The notes under the pieces were generated by a model that saw only the letters and a program-made list of their open reading frames with translations, did no database searches and had not been told where the DNA came from. Shown here piece after piece: positions 8,501 through 16,615 of a stretch of 64,000 nt of DNA; the first letter of the stretch is position 1, and each line of letters opens with the position of its first letter. The DNA is from JAXGRD01 sp050946655. Its GTDB lineage: Bacteria; Bacillota; Clostridia; Peptostreptococcales; Anaerovoracaceae. Location: the NCBI GenBank assembly GCA_050946655.1, contig JBMNVE010000001.1:1-64000 (forward strand). Direction: 5' to 3'. The translations under genes were made by a program, and so were the position numbers.

Positions 8501-8962
8501 TGCACCTTCGTAATCCTTTAGGAGGAGCTTCTGCTGCACATCTCCCGCAAGACAAGCAGAAAGGGCAATGATCCCTTCGCTGTGCCGGCGCAGGATGTCC
8601 TTGTCCACCCTGGGCTTATAGTAAAATCCCTTGGTATACCCCAAGGAAACAATCTTCATTAAGTTTTGATATCCCTGTTGATTTTTGGCCAGGAGAACCA
8701 GATGCCCCTGATTCTTGTCCAGGGCCGGATCTTTGTCCAGATGGCTTCTGGCCGCCGTATAGATCTCGCATCCGATGACCGGATGGATCCCCTGTGCTTT
8801 GCACTCTTTATAGAAATCGATGACACCGAACATGGCACCGTGATCGGTGATGGCCAGAGAGTCCATCCCCAGCTCCTTTGCACGAGCCACAATTTTTTTG
8901 ATCCCTGCAGCGCCGTCCAAAAGGCTATATTCAGTATGTACATGTAAATGTGTGAAGGCCAT
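5546..8962 (-). CDS. dnaE: DNA polymerase III alpha subunit, DnaE type
   Basis: 1138 residues. The PHP domain opens with FTHLHVHTEYSLLDGA (metal-binding HxH). The polymerase palm contains PDIDIDFCYERR, with the catalytic aspartates, preceded by GPGRGSAAGS. GCMVYQEQVMQI, the finger-domain hallmark, follows, and an OB-fold nucleic-acid-binding domain (VVMAGIISGKRNLITKSNKQMAFVQLED) lies near residues 985-1060. The C-terminal tail is short. In Firmicutes DnaE extends primers and works with PolC, which is not in this window. It is 3 bases downstream of the Cys-rich gene and 12 bases upstream of pfkA. Confidence 0.97.
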   Translation of the reverse strand: MAFTHLHVHTEYSLLDGAAGIKKIVARAKELGMDSLAITDHGAMFGVIDFYKECKAQGIHPVIGCEIYTAARSHLDKDPALDKNQGHLVLLAKNQQGYQNLMKIVSLGYTKGFYYKPRVDKDILRRHSEGIIALSACLAGDVQQKLLLKDYEGAKKEALAFLDIFGEGNFYLELQDQGLEEEAEILPLMKQLHRETGIPFVATNDVHYVHQEDAEAHDVLLCIQTATTVDDEKRMRFPNDQFYLKSESEMRKLFAGIPEACDNSHKIAMACQVDFTFGQLHLPEFAAPDGKNNRDYLRELCRKGMIQRYGDAPPAVEDRLEYELSVIESMGYVEYFLIVWDFINYARTNGIMVGPGRGSAAGSIVSYVLRITDIDPIKYNLIFERFLNPERVSMPDIDIDFCYERRGEVIDYVIEKYGEEKVVQIITFGTLKAKAAVRDVGRSLNVSYADTDAIAKAIPFELNMTIEKALKSSPDLASMYENDPEARKVLDMAKAIEGTPRHASTHAAGVVISKNDIVEYVPLYLADKGISTQFPMTTIEELGLLKMDFLGLRNLTVIRDALELIQRNHNTTIDLDGMDYDDPAVYEMIAKGNTQGIFQLESAGMTQFMKNLKPDCFEDIVAGISLYRPGPMASIPTYIANKKNPDHSTYLHDSLKPILSVTYGCMVYQEQVMQIVRDLAGYTYGRSDLLRRAMSKKKMDVMLAEKEIFLRGCGEKGIPEDVAESIFNQMVSFAEYAFNKSHAAAYAVVGYQTGYLKAHYPVEFMAALMSSVMGDAHQISAYIRNCAEMGIRVLPPDINTSEKKFTAVDGKIRFGLLGVKNVGENAIEAILEARRTKGVPTDIHGFINNLDIRQMNKKALESLIKAGALDSLTGSRAQHLSVYEKLMESAQGSLKRNIAGQMSLFQSHAEEMDNPLCAVCLPDVKEFPKESLLAMEKEMLGVYLTDHPLNAYKDRMEKLVTVTSALLADEDQQEVRDGDKVVMAGIISGKRNLITKSNKQMAFVQLEDFYGEVEVIVFPNVFARYGQLLSEDAIVAVKGTLNFKEDEAPKLLADTISDVKTVLPAQELIKVKIPDGMSEGETLAKIKELLMKNRGKSPVIIYLHGNKAVKTGEDLLADKNDSLKAGLGNLLGPENVKM

Positions 8963-8965
8963 TTG

Positions 8966-9277
8966 CTATTTTTTCTCACTTTTTCCCAGATCACTTTTGG
9001 ATCTCTCCACCAGGATCTTGGTTTTTTCTACAATATGATCATAGGAATCCCTTTGGTGAGGGACGACGCATCGGGAACAGTCCTTGATCCCGCTCTTGTT
9101 GTCGTAGCTGAAGTTCCCGCCACACCGGGTTCCCAGTGCATAGAGAGGGCAGAAACAAAAGAGACAGTTGAAATCATCCTCCGCCACCCCTTGATGACAG
9201 GGGAACCATTCGCATTTCCTATGTTGGGTAAAGGCGTAGTTCTTTGTTTTGGGCATGACAAACTTTTTTTCGCTCAT
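8966..9277 (-). CDS. Cysteine-rich small domain protein
   Basis: 103 residues with cysteines in pairs: KCEWFPCHQG, FNCLFCFCPLYALGTRCGG and IKDCSRCVVPH. The CLFCFCPLY core matches the cysteine-rich small domain family (PF04071 type), thought to bind a metal or iron-sulfur centre; members are often near cobalamin genes, but none is seen here. The ATG at 9277 is one base after the stop of the preceding small membrane gene (TGA-C-ATG) and has an SD (AAGGGAG); an upstream in-frame GTG at 9307 would lie inside that gene and is not favoured. It immediately precedes dnaE. Confidence 0.75.
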   Translation of the reverse strand: MSEKKFVMPKTKNYAFTQHRKCEWFPCHQGVAEDDFNCLFCFCPLYALGTRCGGNFSYDNKSGIKDCSRCVVPHQRDSYDHIVEKTKILVERSKSDLGKSEKK

Positions 9278-9278
9278 G

Positions 9279-9467
9279 TCACTCTCCCTTTCTGTTCTTT
9301 CGACCACGCCTGATGAAGGCCAGGCCCCAGTAAAAGAAGGCCAGAATGATCATGAAGATGATCGTGTCCTTGTTGCTCTGGGTGAGACCGGTCATCTTTC
9401 CGATGAACATGCCTCCGATAATGAATATCCAAAAATATATGATATTCCCCATTAAACTGTTGCCCAT
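9279..9467 (-). CDS. Small two-helix membrane protein, unknown function
   Basis: 62 residues: MGNSLMGNIIYFWIFIIGGMFIGKM, a short polar turn (TGLTQSNKDT), then IIFMIILAFFYWGLAFI and a basic tail RRGRKNRKGE. Two transmembrane helices with a basic C-terminus inside the cell are the only readable features. It is embedded between mscS and the Cys-rich gene with tight spacing (8 bases and 1 base), so it is translated within the typA-pfkA operon. No family recognised. Confidence 0.6.
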   Translation of the reverse strand: MGNSLMGNIIYFWIFIIGGMFIGKMTGLTQSNKDTIIFMIILAFFYWGLAFIRRGRKNRKGE

Positions 9468-9475
9468 AGTTCCTC

Positions 9476-10258
9476 CTACTTCTTCAGGTGCACATCCATT
9501 TGCGGGAAGGGAATACTGATCCCCGCCTCATCAAAGGCGATCTTTACGTTTTCTTCCAGGAAATACTTTACCGTCCAGTAGTCCTGTGTCCCGCACCAGA
9601 CTCTAAAGTCCAGGTTGACCGAGTGATCTTCGTTGCCTGCAACACCGATGAAGGGTTCAGGCTCCGTCATGATCAACGGATTAGCCGCGGCCACATTAAA
9701 CATCAGCTCCTTTGCCCGGTGGATGTCATCATCGTATCCGATGCCAAAGATCAGGTCCACCCTTCTGGTATCTCTCATGGTGTAATTGGTCACCACAGAA
9801 GTGGTGATCATCCCGTTGGGGATGACGATGACCTTATTATCAAAGGTTTCCATGGTAGTGGTGAGAAGATCGATATCCCTGATGGTTCCCGCAGTCCCGT
9901 CGATGTCCACATAATCTCCCTGGCGAAAGGGCTTGGTGAACATGATCATCACCCCTCCTGCGATGTTGCCAAGGCTGTCCTTGAGGGCAAGGGCAATCGC
10001 CGCTCCTGCTACCCCCATAACGGCCACGAAGGGCGCAGTTCCAATCCCCATGCGCTCCAGGACAATAATGATCAGGATCAAAACGAGAAGAATCTTCATC
10101 CCGTTGATGATGAACCTGTATAACATGGGATCCAGGGAAGAACGCTTCAATGCCTTTTGTGCGATGACCACCAAAATAAGGATCACCAAGATACCCACCA
10201 GTATGATGGCGGCTACACTTGCGTAGGACATGATTTTTTCCATTGCGGCTTCAGACAT
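9476..10258 (-). CDS. mscS: MscS-type small-conductance mechanosensitive channel
   Basis: 260 residues. Three membrane segments (about 10-32, 42-64, 72-105) are followed by the MscS beta domain. The pore-lining helix is recognisable: VMGVAGAAIALALKDSLGNIAGGVMIMFTKPFRQGDYVDI, with its Ala/Gly packing pattern. Channels of this kind open on membrane tension and release solutes during osmotic downshock. The ATG overlaps the typA stop by 8 bases (ATGTCTGA), which implies coupled translation. Confidence 0.93.
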   Translation of the reverse strand: MSEAAMEKIMSYASVAAIILVGILVILILVVIAQKALKRSSLDPMLYRFIINGMKILLVLILIIIVLERMGIGTAPFVAVMGVAGAAIALALKDSLGNIAGGVMIMFTKPFRQGDYVDIDGTAGTIRDIDLLTTTMETFDNKVIVIPNGMITTSVVTNYTMRDTRRVDLIFGIGYDDDIHRAKELMFNVAAANPLIMTEPEPFIGVAGNEDHSVNLDFRVWCGTQDYWTVKYFLEENVKIAFDEAGISIPFPQMDVHLKK

Positions 10259-12125
10259 TTCTATTCCTTCTTCTATCCAATTCCTTTAAATACTTTTTTC
10301 TAAGCCGTATATCATCCGGAACGACTTCCACCAGCTCATCGCTGTTGATGTATTCCAGCGCCTCTTCCAAAGTGAGCACCTTAGCCGGCGGCACTCTGGT
10401 GGCATCGTCGCTCCCCGCAGCACGCATGTTGGTCTTTTGCTTTGTTTTGCACGGGTTGACAACCATGTCTTCATTCCTGCTGTTTTCCCCGATGATCATA
10501 CCTTCGTAGACCTTGGTGCCCGGCTCTATAAACAGTTTAACACGTTCAGAAGTGGCGGACAATGCATAGGGGGTAGAAACCCCGCTTTCCATTGCCACGG
10601 CTACACCGTTAGACCGCTGTGGTATCTCTCCCTTGTACTCCCGAAAGGAGTCAAAACGACGGACCATGGTCCCCTCTCCTCGAGTATCGTTGATAAACTC
10701 CGAACGGTATCCCAAAAGCCCTCTAGTGGGAACCAGATATTCCAACTTTACATAGCCGTTTTCATTGGCCATTTGATTCATGATCCCCTTTCTCACATTG
10801 AGCTTGGAGATCACGGAGCCGGAGTACTCTTCAGGAACCGTAATGATCACTTCTTCGTATGGTTCAAGTGGCTTTCCTAGGTGGTCCTTCCTCAAAATGA
10901 CTTCAGGCTTGCTTACCGCCAGTTCATAGCCTTCTCTTCTCATATTTTCGATGAGGATGGACAGGTGCAGTTCCCCTCTTCCCGAAACCTTAAAGCTGTC
11001 CGTAGAATCCGTATCTTCCACCATGAGGCCTACATTGACCTCCAGCTCCTTAGCCAGCCTTTCTTTGATATGCCTGGTGGTGACAAACTTCCCCACCTGA
11101 CCGGCAAAGGGGGAATCGTTGACCATGAAATACATAGACAGGGTTGGCTCCTCGATGTGGATCATCTCCATGGGCCGGGGGTCATTGGGGTCAGTGACGG
11201 TTTCACCGATAGAGATATCCGGGATCCCGGATATCACCACAATATCACCGCAATAAGCCGTATCCACCGGGGTTCTCTTCAGTCCTCTATAGACAAAGAT
11301 CCGGCCGATCTTCTGTTGCCTTAGCCGCTCCTCCCCCTGGGCCACGGCTACTGTCTGTCCCTCCTTGATCACCCCTTTGGTGATCCTGCCGATCCCCAGT
11401 CTCCCGATGTAGTCATCATAGGCAAGGGTGGATATCTGAAGCTGGAGAGGTTCTTTATCCTTATCGGGATAAGGCTTACAATGGTTGATGATCGTATCAA
11501 AGAGAGGTGTGATATTCAGCCCCTTCTCTCCTCTTGCATTTTTCCTGACCTTGGATCCCTCCTGTTCAATTTCAATGCCCAGGGCATCCAGCGGATCATA
11601 GACTACGATGCCCTGACGGGCAATGCCATAGAGGATGGGGAAGTCCAATTGCTCATCGCTGGCATCAAGATCCATGAATAACTCATAGACTTCGTCCACC
11701 ACTTCTTCTATCCTGGCATCCTTTTTATCGATCTTATTGATGAGAAGAATGGGATTGATCCCCTGCTCCAGTGCCTTGTTCAGTACGAATCTGGTCTGGG
11801 GCATCGGCCCTTCACTGCTGTCCACCAGCAGGATGACGGTATCCACCGTCTTGATGATGCGCTCCACTTCTGAGCTGAAATCCGCGTGACCGGGGGTGTC
11901 TACAATGTTGATCTTTACATCCCCGTGCATCACAGAGCAATTCTTTGAATATATAGTGATGCCCCGCTCTCGTTCGATGTCATCACTGTCCATAACACAA
12001 TCCACAACTTCTTCGTTTTCCCGAAACACGCCGCTTTGATTCAGGAAGGCATCTACCAAGGTAGATTTCCCCGCATCCACGTGGGCGATAACCGCTATAT
12101 TGATGATTTTTTCTTTTTTTGCCAT
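10251..12125 (-). CDS. typA: Ribosome-associated GTPase TypA/BipA
   Basis: 624 residues from MAKKEKIINIAVIAHVD. GTPase motifs: G1 AHVDAGKST (14-22), G2 in RERGITI, G3 DTPGHADF, G4 NKID. Domain II, the EF-G-like domains and the TypA-specific C-terminal domain (PQRSNGVAVAMESG, FIEPGTKVYEGMIIGE, NMRAAGSDDA) follow in order. TypA acts on 50S assembly and stress adaptation. The G1 box reads AHVDAGKS where most TypA proteins have HVDHGKT. The frame extends 16 codons upstream to an ATG at 12173, but an SD (AAAGGAAAG) precedes 12125 and the family begins there. First gene of the operon down to pfkA. Confidence 0.93.
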   Translation of the reverse strand: MAKKEKIINIAVIAHVDAGKSTLVDAFLNQSGVFRENEEVVDCVMDSDDIERERGITIYSKNCSVMHGDVKINIVDTPGHADFSSEVERIIKTVDTVILLVDSSEGPMPQTRFVLNKALEQGINPILLINKIDKKDARIEEVVDEVYELFMDLDASDEQLDFPILYGIARQGIVVYDPLDALGIEIEQEGSKVRKNARGEKGLNITPLFDTIINHCKPYPDKDKEPLQLQISTLAYDDYIGRLGIGRITKGVIKEGQTVAVAQGEERLRQQKIGRIFVYRGLKRTPVDTAYCGDIVVISGIPDISIGETVTDPNDPRPMEMIHIEEPTLSMYFMVNDSPFAGQVGKFVTTRHIKERLAKELEVNVGLMVEDTDSTDSFKVSGRGELHLSILIENMRREGYELAVSKPEVILRKDHLGKPLEPYEEVIITVPEEYSGSVISKLNVRKGIMNQMANENGYVKLEYLVPTRGLLGYRSEFINDTRGEGTMVRRFDSFREYKGEIPQRSNGVAVAMESGVSTPYALSATSERVKLFIEPGTKVYEGMIIGENSRNEDMVVNPCKTKQKTNMRAAGSDDATRVPPAKVLTLEEALEYINSDELVEVVPDDIRLRKKYLKELDRRRNRNV

Positions 12126-12182
12126 TCTCTTTCCTTTTTTCCGGTGTTTACAGGCCGAAGTGTCTGAAAACATAACTGAAAT

Positions 12183-12211
12183 ATTATATCATAAAATGTT
12201 GAATCCCTCAA
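12183..12211 (-). promoter_or_regulatory. typA operon promoter
   Basis: On the minus strand TTGAGG (12206-12211), 17 bp, TATAAT (12183-12188); start near 12176, giving a leader of about 50 bases to the typA ATG at 12125. It physically overlaps the divergent methyltransferase promoter (12199-12227), so the two cannot be occupied at the same time. Confidence 0.7.
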
Positions 12212-12227
12212 ACTTATGGGGTAAACT
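12199..12227 (+). promoter_or_regulatory. Methyltransferase promoter, predicted leaderless
   Basis: TTGAAT (12199-12204), 17 bp, TAAACT (12222-12227). The ATG at 12234 begins exactly 6 bases after the -10 box, with no SD between or above. Overlaps the divergent typA promoter. Confidence 0.55.
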
Positions 12228-12233
12228 AGGCAC

Positions 12234-13370
12234 ATGAAGGATATACTCAACCAAATCTTCCGGGAAGATGACCCGGTGAAGATCATATGCAGCAATCCCC
12301 GGCGCAAAACCCTTCCCTATCGGAAGGTTCTTTTCCGTTCCATTCTTCTCAAGGGGGAAAAGCATTATCAGGCGGAGTACCACTATGAAAAAAAGGTCAC
12401 CCACCGAAACCTTCTTCCTGAGGATGCCGTTTCCTTGATCCTCACCCTCCTTGCCGAAAACTTTAAGCAGTTGGACATCTTCACTCCACGAGAAGACATC
12501 CAAATACTGGCTGCGAAAGTAGATAACCCCCGGATCAAACGTACACCTGCCTGCCGAGGCGGGGAGGATTTGTCCCACAACAGAGAGAAACAATATATCA
12601 TCCCTCAGGGCAAGCCATGCGACTTTCTCATTCGGCTGGGAGTAATGAATGGGGATGGGAAGGTGTACCGGAAACATTACAGCAAATTTCGCCAAATCAA
12701 CCGCTTCCTTGAAATTCTCTCCGACGTCTTCCCCCACCTGCCCCAAGGAAGGATCCGCATCATCGATTTCGGCTGTGGCAAAGCTTACCTTACCTTTGCC
12801 ATCTACCACTATCTAGTTATCATGCAAAAAAGAGAAGTGGAAATTATCGGCCTGGATCTGAAAGAAGACGTGATCGATTTTTGCAACCGGGTGGCCCGAG
12901 ATCTGGACTACCGCGGACTTGTTTTTCGGCAAGGGGATATCGCCGATTATCAAGGAGAATCCGCCCACATGGTGGTGACCCTCCACGCCTGTGACACGGC
13001 TACAGACTATGCTCTGATCAATGCCGTCAAGTGGAATGCGAAGGTCATTCTTTCCATTCCTTGTTGCCAGCATGAATTGTTCAAGCAAATCAGGAACAAA
13101 ACCTTGTCTCCAATCTTGAAACACGGCATCCTAAAAGACCGGTTTACTGAAATCCTTACCGACGGTCTTCGTGCCTTGAAGCTGGAATCCATCGGCTACG
13201 ACGTTTCCATGCTGGAATTTATTTCACTGGAACACACACAAAAAAACGTCATGATCAAAGCCATCGCCGGTCGTTCCAAAGACAGCCCAAAAAGTAAAAA
13301 AGCAGCAGAGGAATACGCCGCTCTTCTTTCCGCATATCATGTTGAGCCCACCATCGACCGTTTGGTTTAA
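12234..13370 (+). CDS. Class I SAM-dependent methyltransferase (Methyltransf_32-like)
   Basis: 378 residues. The N-terminal 150 residues are not assignable but resemble an RNA-binding accessory region (KRTPACRGGEDLSHNREKQYIIPQGKPCDFLIRLGVMNGDGKV). The Rossmann core starts with motif I IRIIDFGCGKAYLTFAIYHYL, motif II EIIGLDLKEDVI, then VVTLHACDTATDYAL and SIPCCQHEL. This GCGKxYLTF plus PCCQHE combination is the Methyltransf_32 pattern; the substrate is unknown, possibly RNA. Single gene between divergent typA and the convergent flavodoxin gene. The ATG sits 6 bases after a -10 box. Confidence 0.8.
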   Translation: MKDILNQIFREDDPVKIICSNPRRKTLPYRKVLFRSILLKGEKHYQAEYHYEKKVTHRNLLPEDAVSLILTLLAENFKQLDIFTPREDIQILAAKVDNPRIKRTPACRGGEDLSHNREKQYIIPQGKPCDFLIRLGVMNGDGKVYRKHYSKFRQINRFLEILSDVFPHLPQGRIRIIDFGCGKAYLTFAIYHYLVIMQKREVEIIGLDLKEDVIDFCNRVARDLDYRGLVFRQGDIADYQGESAHMVVTLHACDTATDYALINAVKWNAKVILSIPCCQHELFKQIRNKTLSPILKHGILKDRFTEILTDGLRALKLESIGYDVSMLEFISLEHTQKNVMIKAIAGRSKDSPKSKKAAEEYAALLSAYHVEPTIDRLV

Positions 13371-13380
13371 CAAGGTCTAA

Positions 13381-14085
13381 TCATTTCATCTTTATCCAGC
13401 CCCAATCGATCCAGTATTGGGCGTCTGCGTAGGGTTTTTGACCCTCCGGCAGTTTCTTAAGCACGTCCCGTTGCATCTTCCTGCACATGGAAAAATATAG
13501 CTTGGTCCGCATGGTTTTCTTCCTGGGAGAAATACTGCGAAACTTTCGGGCAAACCTTCTCATCTTCCTTTCAAATTTTTGCTTTCTCTCCGGAGAGATC
13601 TCATCCCACAGAACCCCTTCTATCATCCCGAAGCCGATCCTTTTCACTACCGGCACACCTAACCAGTGAAGGCTGGTCTTTACATCCTTTTGTGCGGCCC
13701 CGTTGGGAGCACCGATGCTCTGGGTGATGATAACGGCGGTCTTGTGAAACATAGCAGGCATCGGCCGATGAACAAGCCAGTTCACCCCCAGATGATCCAG
13801 CAAGCTTTTCACATGGCCCGGCGAGCGCATCACATAAACCGGGTACGCAAAGACGATAAGGTCAGCTTCCAGCATCGCTTTCCTGATGGGTTCTACCTTT
13901 TCGAAATGAGGACATAGGCTCTCGTGCTCCGTAAAGCATCTCTTGCACCCGGTACAATAACCGGGAGCATCCTTTGGCAAGTAGAATTCCGTACATTGAG
14001 CGGGCTTTACTTCATCGAGGAACAGTTCTTTCAGATGGTAGGTACAACCCTTTACCTGGGTCCCGTTGATCACAACGCACTTCAT
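13381..14085 (-). CDS. Flavodoxin-like NAD(P)H-dependent oxidoreductase
   Basis: 234 residues. The start MKCVVINGTQVKGCTYHL gives the FMN-phosphate loop of the NADPH-dependent FMN reductase/flavodoxin fold, and YCTGCKRCF shows a CxxC pair typical of the clostridial iron-sulfur-flavoprotein relatives (here C-TGC-KRC with a further Cys nearby, CPHF). FAYPVYVMRSPGHVKSLLDHL is the family's second FMN contact. The basic C-terminus (RKMRRFARKFRS, RKKTMRTKL) is unusual. It follows the DUF2207 gene by 23 bases and is probably co-transcribed with it. Confidence 0.8.
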   Translation of the reverse strand: MKCVVINGTQVKGCTYHLKELFLDEVKPAQCTEFYLPKDAPGYCTGCKRCFTEHESLCPHFEKVEPIRKAMLEADLIVFAYPVYVMRSPGHVKSLLDHLGVNWLVHRPMPAMFHKTAVIITQSIGAPNGAAQKDVKTSLHWLGVPVVKRIGFGMIEGVLWDEISPERKQKFERKMRRFARKFRSISPRKKTMRTKLYFSMCRKMQRDVLKKLPEGQKPYADAQYWIDWGWIKMK

Positions 14086-14108
14086 CGCTCACCTTTTCTC
14101 CTTGCCTG

Positions 14109-16025
14109 TCACCAACTTCCTCCTCCTCCGCCGCCGAAGCCGCCGCCGGAACTAAAGCCGCCCCCGCCGCCTCCGAAACTTCCAAAACTGCTTCCGCCAT
14201 CTCCACTGCTGCTGGGAATATGAATGCTACCTGCAGCATTGGTATTAAAGCTATTCATCGCAGCTACAAACATCCAGGTGTTGAAGACCTGACCGCTTTC
14301 CCAGCCGGCTCCCTGATACCAGTCCGGCTTGCTCACAGGCAGGTTTTCGAATTTCTTTGCCCATTTTTTAGACAGTCCCATCACATAAGCATAGGGAAGA
14401 ACATCATAGAAATAATCGGGGTTCTCATCGATCAACATCTCCAGCTTATCCAGTTCCGCCTGCTTGATGAACTCCTTGAAGCCCAAAAGTTTGCCCAGCA
14501 TTTCCGCACCTCTCTTGGTCCTGGCGCGCATGAACCGAACGGAGAAATATCCGCAGGCAAACATGATCACAAAGATGGCCGCACCAATGAGGGTCTCGGC
14601 GTACTTCCAAAGGAAGAAAAAGGCAAGGGCCGCAGCCACCAAGAGTAAGATCAGACTGATGAAAATACCTCCGATGCGCAGTTTCCCCTTGATCACGTAC
14701 TTTCTGTCTTCAGTGGACATGCCCATTACCAGAGATGCCCCCATGAGCACGGCAATTATAACTGCAACGATCAAGGATGGAATGACACTGGCATATATTC
14801 GTCCTACCAGCAAGCCTCCCCCGATGATAGCAATGATCATCAGGAGAAATGACCCGACTCTGGAGATGTTCGCCTTCTTTGCAAAGACCCTCTGTCCTCT
14901 TCGCTCATTGAATTCCGATTTAACTCCCGTCACCGTTGCCAAATAGGGATCATAGAACTCCTCACCCAACTGGGACAAGGCTACACTCTCCCTACCTGCA
15001 AAGATTCCGTTAAACAGGGTGTTTTCATATGTCTTTGCATGGGACGGGAGCACGGAAAGCTTTTTATGAAGGATGAAATCGTTTTTTTCACGTTCCTCAA
15101 TGCTCAAGTAACCTTGGTTTGCGAAATGGAAAAAGAGAGAAACCACATCTTTCTTGTCCACCGTACCGTCCATGACATAGCCCACTTCCGCAGAAGTCAT
15201 CCCCTCGGGAGGATGGAACTCCACCGTCTGTACATGCTGGGGATCCCTACCGAACCGATACCACAGGGCCATGACCAGCAGTGCTCCAAGGCCTGCAATA
15301 GCATATAGCAGGATGTAGCTCCACTTATGGGTCAGCTCTCCTTCAAAATAGCCTTCCGGCAGTTTGATCCCGACTGTGATACCTGATCCTTGGGGAAGAG
15401 TCTCTTTCGTGACGATGGACACGGTATTCCCTTCCACCTTCCATCTGATCTTGTCCGTATCTTCCCTGCCGCCTCTTTTTCCGGCCACCACTTCTGCATC
15501 CGCCCTATCGAATTTCTTGGGCATGACGATGGTGATTTCCGCATTTTCTATGGGCGTTTCCCAACTGTGAGGCAGGACGTTGTAGAAGAAACTATCGTAG
15601 TCCTTGATCTTATCATCATACATTCTGGCAAGATAGGAGATGTTATAGCTCTGTTTATCCCTCACATAAGCATCTTCCTTACCGATCTTGATCACACGGT
15701 TGCCACCCTTTTGATATGTTTCAAATGGATGTTTAGACACGGAGATATCCTGGATCTTGATGCTGTTTCTCACCTTTTTCAAAGGCTCACCATTCTTATC
15801 CTTGTAATCAATGGTCTGGATCAAAGGAATATACCTGTAGATACCGTGGATGGGGGAATGGATGTCAATGGATATATTTTCGGTGATGTACGCCGAGTTA
15901 TCGGACTTTACATTGACCTGTACGTCGTACTTTGTCGTATCAAAATCAGCGGCAGCGGCAACTACCGTCAGGATAACTGTGGTCAAAAGAAAGACCATGA
16001 AATATGTCGCAATCCTTTTCTTCAT
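14109..16025 (-). CDS. DUF2207 membrane protein with glycine-rich C-terminus
   Basis: 638 residues. A signal peptide (about 1-27) precedes an extracytoplasmic beta-rich domain of DUF2207 type (DFDTTKYDVQVNVKSDNSAYITENISI). A transmembrane helix follows near residue 240, then a cytoplasmic stretch, a cluster of helices at about 395-500, and a tail of Ser/Gly repeats (positions 14109-14200) ending in GGGGSW. DUF2207 proteins almost always pair with LemA, as here: the stop of lemA and the ATG of this gene overlap (TGATG). Function unknown; a cell-envelope complex with LemA is inferred. Confidence 0.88.
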   Translation of the reverse strand: MKKRIATYFMVFLLTTVILTVVAAAADFDTTKYDVQVNVKSDNSAYITENISIDIHSPIHGIYRYIPLIQTIDYKDKNGEPLKKVRNSIKIQDISVSKHPFETYQKGGNRVIKIGKEDAYVRDKQSYNISYLARMYDDKIKDYDSFFYNVLPHSWETPIENAEITIVMPKKFDRADAEVVAGKRGGREDTDKIRWKVEGNTVSIVTKETLPQGSGITVGIKLPEGYFEGELTHKWSYILLYAIAGLGALLVMALWYRFGRDPQHVQTVEFHPPEGMTSAEVGYVMDGTVDKKDVVSLFFHFANQGYLSIEEREKNDFILHKKLSVLPSHAKTYENTLFNGIFAGRESVALSQLGEEFYDPYLATVTGVKSEFNERRGQRVFAKKANISRVGSFLLMIIAIIGGGLLVGRIYASVIPSLIVAVIIAVLMGASLVMGMSTEDRKYVIKGKLRIGGIFISLILLLVAAALAFFFLWKYAETLIGAAIFVIMFACGYFSVRFMRARTKRGAEMLGKLLGFKEFIKQAELDKLEMLIDENPDYFYDVLPYAYVMGLSKKWAKKFENLPVSKPDWYQGAGWESGQVFNTWMFVAAMNSFNTNAAGSIHIPSSSGDGGSSFGSFGGGGGGFSSGGGFGGGGGGSW

Positions 16026-16591
16026 CAGAACTCCACCTTTACATTTTCCCTCTCTTCTTGGCTGCCTACTTCATAGAGAGGCTTTTTGTCAAAGTGGAAC
16101 ATCCCGGCGATGATATTACTGGGAAAGACCTCTCGCTTAGTATTGTACATTTTGACCACCGCATTGTAGTATTTTCTGGAGTTTGCAATATCTTCCTCCA
16201 CTCTTTTCAATTGACCGGAAAGATCCAGAAAGTTCTCGTTGGCCTTTAAATCCGGATAAGCTTCCGACACAGCAAAGAGGCTTCTCAGCGTACCGGAAAG
16301 GAAGTTTTCATTATCCAGCCTCTCTTCCTGAGAAGACGAATTTTGGATCATGCTCCTGGCCCGGACCACCTTGTCCAAGGTCTCTGATTCATGGGCAGCA
16401 TATCCCTTGACCGTCTGCACCAGGTTTGGGATCAAATCAAACCGCTTCTTAAGGTATACGTCCATGGTGGCAAAGGCCTCTTCCACGTTGTTCTTCAGTT
16501 TGACGAAACCGTTGTACATCCCAACCAAGGCAAGGACAACTATAACGATGATGGCGATCACAACAATCGCGGTTATTGCAAATACAGTCAT
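16025..16591 (-). CDS. lemA: LemA family protein
   Basis: 188 residues. One N-terminal transmembrane helix (about 3-24) with a short outside N-terminus, then a long helical domain with the LemA signature YNGFVKLKNNVEEAFATMDVYLKKRFDLIPNLVQTVKGYA, followed by ESETLDKVVRARS and YNAVVKMYNTKREVFPSNIIAGMFHF. Partner of the DUF2207 protein encoded next, with which it overlaps by one base. Strong SD GGAGGAAGGGAA. It lies 24 bases after ung, so may share that transcript. Confidence 0.93.
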   Translation of the reverse strand: MTVFAITAIVVIAIIVIVVLALVGMYNGFVKLKNNVEEAFATMDVYLKKRFDLIPNLVQTVKGYAAHESETLDKVVRARSMIQNSSSQEERLDNENFLSGTLRSLFAVSEAYPDLKANENFLDLSGQLKRVEEDIANSRKYYNAVVKMYNTKREVFPSNIIAGMFHFDKKPLYEVGSQEERENVKVEF

Positions 16592-16615
16592 TTCCCTTCC
16601 TCCAATTTCTCTATT

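Noticed and set aside
9488..10123. Long plus-strand ORF opposite mscS
   Set aside because: It is a shadow: His/Asp/Gly-rich composition, no SD, and the minus strand encodes a clear MscS channel.
12126..12173. 16-codon N-terminal extension of typA
   Set aside because: The extension has no family match, lies across the predicted transcript start, and a proper SD precedes the internal ATG at 12125.
14109..14200. Short tandem DNA repeat / CRISPR-like array
   Set aside because: It is coding sequence for a Gly/Ser-rich tail with irregular codons; no regular spacer structure. No CRISPR array was seen anywhere in the window.
13924..14223. Proline-rich plus-strand ORF
   Set aside because: The proline run is the reverse of the glycine-rich tail of the DUF2207 protein; no independent gene evidence.
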